Part shown: positions 7,271 to 10,314 of the stretch, piece after piece
How positions within the stretch are numbered: the first letter of the stretch is position 1
Layout: each line of letters starts with the position of its first letter
Assembly (NCBI GenBank): GCA_016210285.1
Contig: JACQUN010000174.1
Location: 1 to 10,314 of the forward strand
Direction: 5' to 3'
Length of the DNA: 10,314 nucleotides
Source of the DNA: Chloroflexota bacterium
GTDB taxonomy: Bacteria; Chloroflexota; Dehalococcoidia; UBA1127; JACQUN01
Notes under the pieces: generated by a model
The model's database searches: none
Told to the model about the DNA's origin: nothing
What the model saw: the letters and a program-made list of their open reading frames with translations, nothing else
Position numbers and translations under genes: made by a program

Positions 7271-7312
7271 CACTGGCCGCCCCGGGTGAACCGGGGCGGC
7301 CAGTGGTGTTTC
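7271..7312 (+). terminator. Stem-loop terminator after groEL
   Basis: CACTGGCCGCCCCGG and CCGGGGCGGCCAGTG form a perfect 15-base stem around a GTGAA loop (7271-7305), followed by GTGTTTCT. The T-run is short but the stem is very GC-rich. It lies 21 bases after the groEL stop codon and between two convergent genes, so it may also stop transcripts from the opposite strand, where no T-run follows. Confidence 0.8.
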
Positions 7313-7351
7313 TAGTCCGGAGCGAAGCTGATTGGCTTGGCCCCTGCTGCG

Positions 7352-8290
7352 TCACCCACGGCGCCCGGCAGCGCCCCCGTAATCCCGCTGGAGCTCCGTA
7401 GGGATGTATTTCCTCTCCAACTCCCGGACAGGCTCCTTGGAGACGACCTGGACGTACTCGAAGGCGCCCCGCTCGCTCTGCTGCGCCCGCTCCCACCACT
7501 CGTTCATGGCCTGGGTCCCCCGCTCCTTGAACTCGTGGAGAAACTCCCAGGCCGCCTGGTTGGCCACCAGGATGGTCAGGCCCCAGATGAAGCAGACGGC
7601 CAGCCCCGCCTCTTCCTGCTCCTTCAGGCTGGGCAGGGGCTTCCGGAAGGGCAGGTTGGCCATCAGCGGTCCCTCCACCTCCCTGCGGACCGCTCTGACC
7701 TCATCCAGGGAGGCAGGCTGTTCAAAGTACAGCACGTCCACCCCGGCCTTCTTGTAGGCCTTGAAGCGTTTGATAACCTCCTCGACGCTGCCCCCCTGGG
7801 CATGCCGGGCGTCGCAACGGGCGACGATCTGGAAGTCGGGGTCGAGCTCCCTCTTTGCGTCCACCGCCGCCCGGTACTTTCCCACCGCCTCCTCGATGGA
7901 GATGACGCGCAGGCCCGCGACGCCCCCGGTCCTCTTGGGCGACTCCTGGTCCTCCAGGTGAATCCCTGCCGCGCCGGCCCGGATGAACTCCTGGGTCGTC
8001 CGGTGCACCGCCACGGCAGTGCCATAGCCAGTGTCAGCATCGGACAGGACCGGGATGTTCACGGCGCTGGCAATCCTGTAGGCATTGTCCGCCATCTCCC
8101 GCAGGCCGATGATTCCTTCGTCGGGCAGGCCGAAGTTGCCCATAGCGTTCCAGGCGCCGGAATGGTAGAAGGCATCGTAGCCTACGGTCTCAACCATCTT
8201 GGCCTGGAAGGCGTTGTACCCGCCCCCCATGACAAAGATCTCCGGTCGTTGAAAGAGCTGCTTGAGCCTGGTGGTCGTCTTCTCGGGCAT
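7352..8290 (-). CDS. Isocitrate lyase/PEP mutase superfamily protein with altered catalytic loop
   Basis: 312 residues of the PrpB/ICL/PEP mutase TIM-barrel superfamily. Key segments are YHSGAW (42-47), SDADTGYG (83-90) with the metal-side aspartates, GIHLEDQ (109-115) with Glu113, and VARCDAR (156-162). In methylisocitrate lyases the loop after EDQ reads PKKCGH with a catalytic Cys; here it is PKRTGG (118-123), so the Cys and His are missing. C-C lyase chemistry of the PrpB type is therefore doubtful. A decarboxylase, hydrolase or other carboxylate activity, as in divergent members, is possible; I do not assign a substrate. I chose ATG 8290 because AAGGAG lies just upstream and the predicted transcript starts near 8317. 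The TTG at 8311 would leave almost no leader. The gene is convergent with groEL and divergent from the CorA gene. Confidence 0.8.
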   Translation of the reverse strand: MPEKTTTRLKQLFQRPEIFVMGGGYNAFQAKMVETVGYDAFYHSGAWNAMGNFGLPDEGIIGLREMADNAYRIASAVNIPVLSDADTGYGTAVAVHRTTQEFIRAGAAGIHLEDQESPKRTGGVAGLRVISIEEAVGKYRAAVDAKRELDPDFQIVARCDARHAQGGSVEEVIKRFKAYKKAGVDVLYFEQPASLDEVRAVRREVEGPLMANLPFRKPLPSLKEQEEAGLAVCFIWGLTILVANQAAWEFLHEFKERGTQAMNEWWERAQQSERGAFEYVQVVSKEPVRELERKYIPTELQRDYGGAAGRRG

Positions 8291-8317
8291 GGCGCTCCTT
8301 ACCCCCTCCAACTCGAT

Positions 8318-8337
8318 GCCAGCACTGTACTGCTAGC
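8318..8337. promoter_or_regulatory. Imperfect 20-bp palindrome over the -10 region (possible operator)
   Basis: GCCAGCA and TGCTAGC flank a 6-base centre, with 6 of 7 exact pairs and one G-T if folded. It covers the predicted -10 box and start point of the leftward lyase-family gene, the usual place for a repressor site. No regulator gene is nearby, so the binding protein is unknown. Confidence 0.35.
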
Positions 8338-8352
8338 GAAAGACGTGGTCAA
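8324..8352 (-). promoter_or_regulatory. Predicted sigma-A promoter of the lyase-family gene
   Basis: TTGACC (8352-8347) and TACAGT (8329-8324) on the minus strand, 17 bases apart. The expected start is near 8317, 27 bases before ATG 8290, leaving room for the AAGGAG ribosome-binding site. Confidence 0.5.
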
Positions 8353-8450
8353 GCAGGGAGGGGAGCTTACGGCACATCAGCCGCCCAGAGTATCCCCACC
8401 GCTCCCTTGACACCGCCCAGGGCCCACCCCGCTGATGCTCCCCTGGCGTG

Positions 8451-8459
8451 TGCTACAAT
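8451..8459 (+). promoter_or_regulatory. Extended -10 promoter of the CorA gene
   Basis: TGCTACAAT is an extended -10 element (TG-N-TACAAT). No good -35 box lies 16-18 bases upstream, which extended -10 promoters tolerate. The expected start is near 8466, favouring translation from ATG 8488 over ATG 8473. The TTGACA at 8407-8412 is too far upstream to pair with it. Confidence 0.45.
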
Positions 8460-8487
8460 AGCACTACTCTCAATGGGCGAGGGCCGC

Positions 8488-9432
8488 ATGACCTCGTCGA
8501 GGACGGCGCGAAGGGAATCAGCCATCCAGACCATCACCTGGAAGGGGCTGACGTGGCTCAATATCGAGGGGCCGACCATGGCCGAGATGGGATACCTGAA
8601 GGAGCATTACCCCTTCCATCCCCTGGCCCTGGACGACTGCCTGAGCAAGGTGCAGATCCCCAAGGTGGACGAGTACGAAGGGTACCTTTTCCTGGTCCTG
8701 CACTTCCCAGTCTTCAACCGCCTGGCGCGCATCACCCAGCCCAGCCAGGTGTCCATCTTCGCTGGGGCCGATTACATCGTCACCGTCCAGAAGGGAGACC
8801 TCCGCCCGCTGGTGAAGCTCTTCCAAGATTGCCGGCAGAGCGAAGAGGTGCGGGATGAGCTGATGGCCCACTCCTCTGGCTACCTCCTCTACCGGCTCCT
8901 GGATGTCCTGGTGGACTACTGCTTCCCTATCGTGAACAAGATCATCGAGAACGTTGACCGGGTCGAGGAACACCTCTTCGAGCGCAATCCCACGAAGGTG
9001 GTGCAGGAGGTCTCCATCGTGCGGCGGGATATCATCGCCTACCGACGCATCATCCGGCCCCAGATTGCGGTCATGGAGACCCTGGAGGAGAGGGAGTACC
9101 CCATCCTGAAGGTGGATCCAGAGGTGTACTTCGGTGACCTGGCGGACCACACGCGGCGTATCTGGGAGGAGCTGGAGGAGCTCAAGGAGGTCATCGAGGG
9201 ACTCAACGATACCATCTTCACGCTTACCACCTACACCACCAACGATGTGATCCGGATCCTCACTATTGTCTTCACGCTGGGGCTGCCTCTTACCCTGGTC
9301 AGTAGCCTCTATGGGATGAACATGCGCCTGCCTCTGGCCGGCAACCCGATGACCTTCTGGCTCGTCGTCCTCGCATCTCTGTCTTTCAGTGGGGTGATGC
9401 TCCTCTTCTTCCGCCTGCGCCGGTGGCTGTGA
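8488..9432 (+). CDS. corA: CorA-family divalent metal ion transporter
   Basis: 314 residues, the usual CorA length. A large cytoplasmic N-terminal domain (about 15-250) rich in long helices is followed by two membrane helices (about 256-276 and 289-309). The signature YGMNM (275-279) stands at the end of the first. LALDDCL near residue 46 and the charged helix EELEELKEVIEGLND before the membrane are also typical. It forms a homopentameric channel for Mg2+ and, in some members, Co2+ or Ni2+; the sequence alone does not decide the ion. The segment after GMNM (RLPLAGNPMTFW) is short and lacks the MPE-type acidic loop of classical CorA. I chose ATG 8488 over ATG 8473 because only it leaves a leader with GAGGG upstream. 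A small GGCAGG-GTG-CCTGCC hairpin (9434-9448) follows the stop codon without a T-run. Confidence 0.9.
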   Translation: MTSSRTARRESAIQTITWKGLTWLNIEGPTMAEMGYLKEHYPFHPLALDDCLSKVQIPKVDEYEGYLFLVLHFPVFNRLARITQPSQVSIFAGADYIVTVQKGDLRPLVKLFQDCRQSEEVRDELMAHSSGYLLYRLLDVLVDYCFPIVNKIIENVDRVEEHLFERNPTKVVQEVSIVRRDIIAYRRIIRPQIAVMETLEEREYPILKVDPEVYFGDLADHTRRIWEELEELKEVIEGLNDTIFTLTTYTTNDVIRILTIVFTLGLPLTLVSSLYGMNMRLPLAGNPMTFWLVVLASLSFSGVMLLFFRLRRWL

Positions 9433-9521
9433 TGGCAGGGTGCCTGCCCCAGGGCTGCTCTGGCCGGGATGGGGGAGCGGACACCCCTGGCGGCTAAGTT
9501 TGCCCCGCTCAGGCATAGGCC

Positions 9522-9998
9522 GTGGAACCGCGTTTCCTGGTGGACATCAACGCAGGGCGACTCGCCAAGTGGCTGAGGGTCGTGGGGTACGATGCCCTTC
9601 TGCCTCGGCACCTGGATGATCGGGCTTTGATACGCCTGGCTCTGGAGGAGGGGCGCATCCTCCTGACGAAGGACCGACGTATCTTCCAGCGGCGGGTCGT
9701 GGCTTCAGGCGGCCTGCGGGCCCTGCTCATCCGCAGCGATGACCCGTGGGTGCAGCTCCAACAGGTCGTTGAAGAGGTGGGCCTGAGCTTCTCCCACCCC
9801 TTCTCCCGCTGCATCCACTGCAACGAGGTGCTGCAGTCGGTGATCAGGGCCCAGGTGTGGGAGCGGGTGCCCCCCTACGTCTTTCGCACCCAGGAGGCGT
9901 TTACCCAGTGCCCCCGCTGCCAGCGCATCTACTGGCCGGGGAGTCACTGGCGCAACATGCAGGCCGAGCTCCAGCGGGTGCAGAGAGGAGCATCGTGA
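9522..9998 (+). CDS. Mut7-C RNase-domain protein with zinc ribbon (COG1656, PF01927)
   Basis: 158 residues. The N-terminal half has the PIN-like pattern FLVDINAGRLAKWLRVVGYD (Asp8 as probable metal ligand) and ILLTKDRRI (Asp51). The C-terminal half has a zinc ribbon with Cys97, Cys100, Cys130 and Cys133, and ends in the family signature CxRIYWPGSHWRNM. The family is predicted to be an RNase related to the C-terminal domain of animal Mut-7 proteins; substrates in bacteria are unknown. The start is GTG 9522, which gives the standard N-terminus, but only a weak ribosome-binding site is present (AGGC). The stop codon overlaps the next start by four bases (GTGA), so the two genes are probably coupled. 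Confidence 0.87.
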   Translation: MEPRFLVDINAGRLAKWLRVVGYDALLPRHLDDRALIRLALEEGRILLTKDRRIFQRRVVASGGLRALLIRSDDPWVQLQQVVEEVGLSFSHPFSRCIHCNEVLQSVIRAQVWERVPPYVFRTQEAFTQCPRCQRIYWPGSHWRNMQAELQRVQRGAS

Positions 9999-10314
9999 GA
10001 CGCGCCGCCTTCGTCTATGACGACGTTCTCGCCCGCCACGTCCTCCGGGAGAACCACGTCCTGGTTCCCACCCGCCTGCGGTACACCTACGAGCTGCTGG
10101 AGGCGTACGGGGCGTTCCAGGAGCCTCATGTTCGCCTGGTGCCTCCGCGCCAGGCCACCGAGGAGGAGCTGCTTGGCTTCCACACCCGGGGGTACGTGGA
10201 AGCGGTGAAGAGCCTGAGCCGGGGCGAAAGGCGCTGCAACCCGGCGCGCTACGGCTTCTCCGAGGCAGGGGACAACCCTGTCTTTCCCGGGATGTACGAG
10301 GCATCCCTCTGGTC
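9995..10314 (+). CDS. AcuC/histone deacetylase superfamily protein, N-terminal part
   Basis: 106 residues are present before the window ends. HVLVPTRLRYTYELLEAYG, GFHTRGYVEAV (61-71) and YGFSEAGDNPVFPGMYEA match the start of AcuC-type deacetylases, zinc enzymes that remove acetyl groups from proteins such as acetyl-CoA synthetase or from small acetylated amines. The catalytic His-His pair and the zinc ligands would lie beyond the edge, so activity cannot be judged. Start GTG 9995 has AGGAG 5 bases upstream and overlaps the Mut7-C stop codon. Acetylpolyamine amidohydrolase is a related possibility. Confidence 0.85.
   Translation, partial: MRRAAFVYDDVLARHVLRENHVLVPTRLRYTYELLEAYGAFQEPHVRLVPPRQATEEELLGFHTRGYVEAVKSLSRGERRCNPARYGFSEAGDNPVFPGMYEASLW

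Noticed and set aside
7337..8410. 357-residue plus-strand open frame
   Set aside because: Antisense to the lyase-family gene, which has clear superfamily motifs; this frame shows none.
8407..8412. TTGACA as -35 box of the CorA gene
   Set aside because: The nearest good -10 (TACAAT, 8454-8459) is 41 bases away, too far, and no -10 box stands at 16-18 bases. The 12-base match to the groESL promoter region (CCCTTGACACCG) is probably chance.
9434..9448. GGCAGG-GTG-CCTGCC hairpin as terminator after the CorA gene
   Set aside because: The stem is only six pairs and no T-run follows; mentioned with the gene but not called as a terminator.
8518..9516. 332-residue minus-strand open frame
   Set aside because: Antisense to the CorA gene, rich in His/Asp/Gln as expected for a shadow frame.

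Overview
The window is GC-rich, densely coded bacterial chromosome. No RNA gene, CRISPR array or intact transposase gene is visible. Gene content fits a Chloroflexota-like bacterium: a CIRCE-controlled groES-groEL pair, an ECF sigma/RskA-type anti-sigma pair, a CBS-type site-2 protease, a Mut7-C RNase-like protein and an AcuC-like deacetylase. That assignment is an inference from protein flavour, not a proven taxonomy.

Left part (1-2060, all minus strand): an ECF sigma factor gene, its membrane anti-sigma gene (11-base overlap) and a Thr/Pro-linked lipoprotein of the secreted-repeat family (PF03640/COG4315), cut by the window edge. The sigma gene and the lipoprotein gene are both preceded by the same bipartite motif, AATCC-N16/17-CGTATC. 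This looks like the promoter recognised by this sigma factor and would define a small autoregulated regulon. The stretch 2061-2368 holds only that promoter. From 2369 to 2514 lies a MITE-like element of about 140 bp, bounded by inverted repeats and TA within CTAG, and carrying an inverted pair of REP-like hairpins. It abuts the last codon of the next gene.

Middle left (2511-5055, minus strand): an operon-like set running speD-like pyruvoyl decarboxylase, then agmatinase (speB), then an M50 site-2 protease with two CBS domains. The SpeD-like protein lacks the glutamate and tryptophan usually found in the HTWPE segment of AdoMet decarboxylases. Together with the adjacent agmatinase, this suggests arginine to agmatine to putrescine rather than AdoMet decarboxylation. 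The protease lies upstream of a sigma/anti-sigma pair of the kind controlled by intramembrane proteolysis.

Middle (5183-7312, plus strand): groES-groEL with a near-consensus sigma-A promoter, a perfect CIRCE-type 9-9-9 inverted repeat, a second degenerate copy 81 bp upstream, and a strong stem-loop after groEL.

Right part: a minus-strand isocitrate lyase/PEP mutase superfamily gene lacking the catalytic Cys-Gly-His loop, with a palindrome over its -10 region. Then on the plus strand come a CorA-type metal transporter, a Mut7-C/PIN-like RNase with a zinc ribbon, and the start of an AcuC/HDAC-family gene overlapping it by four bases.
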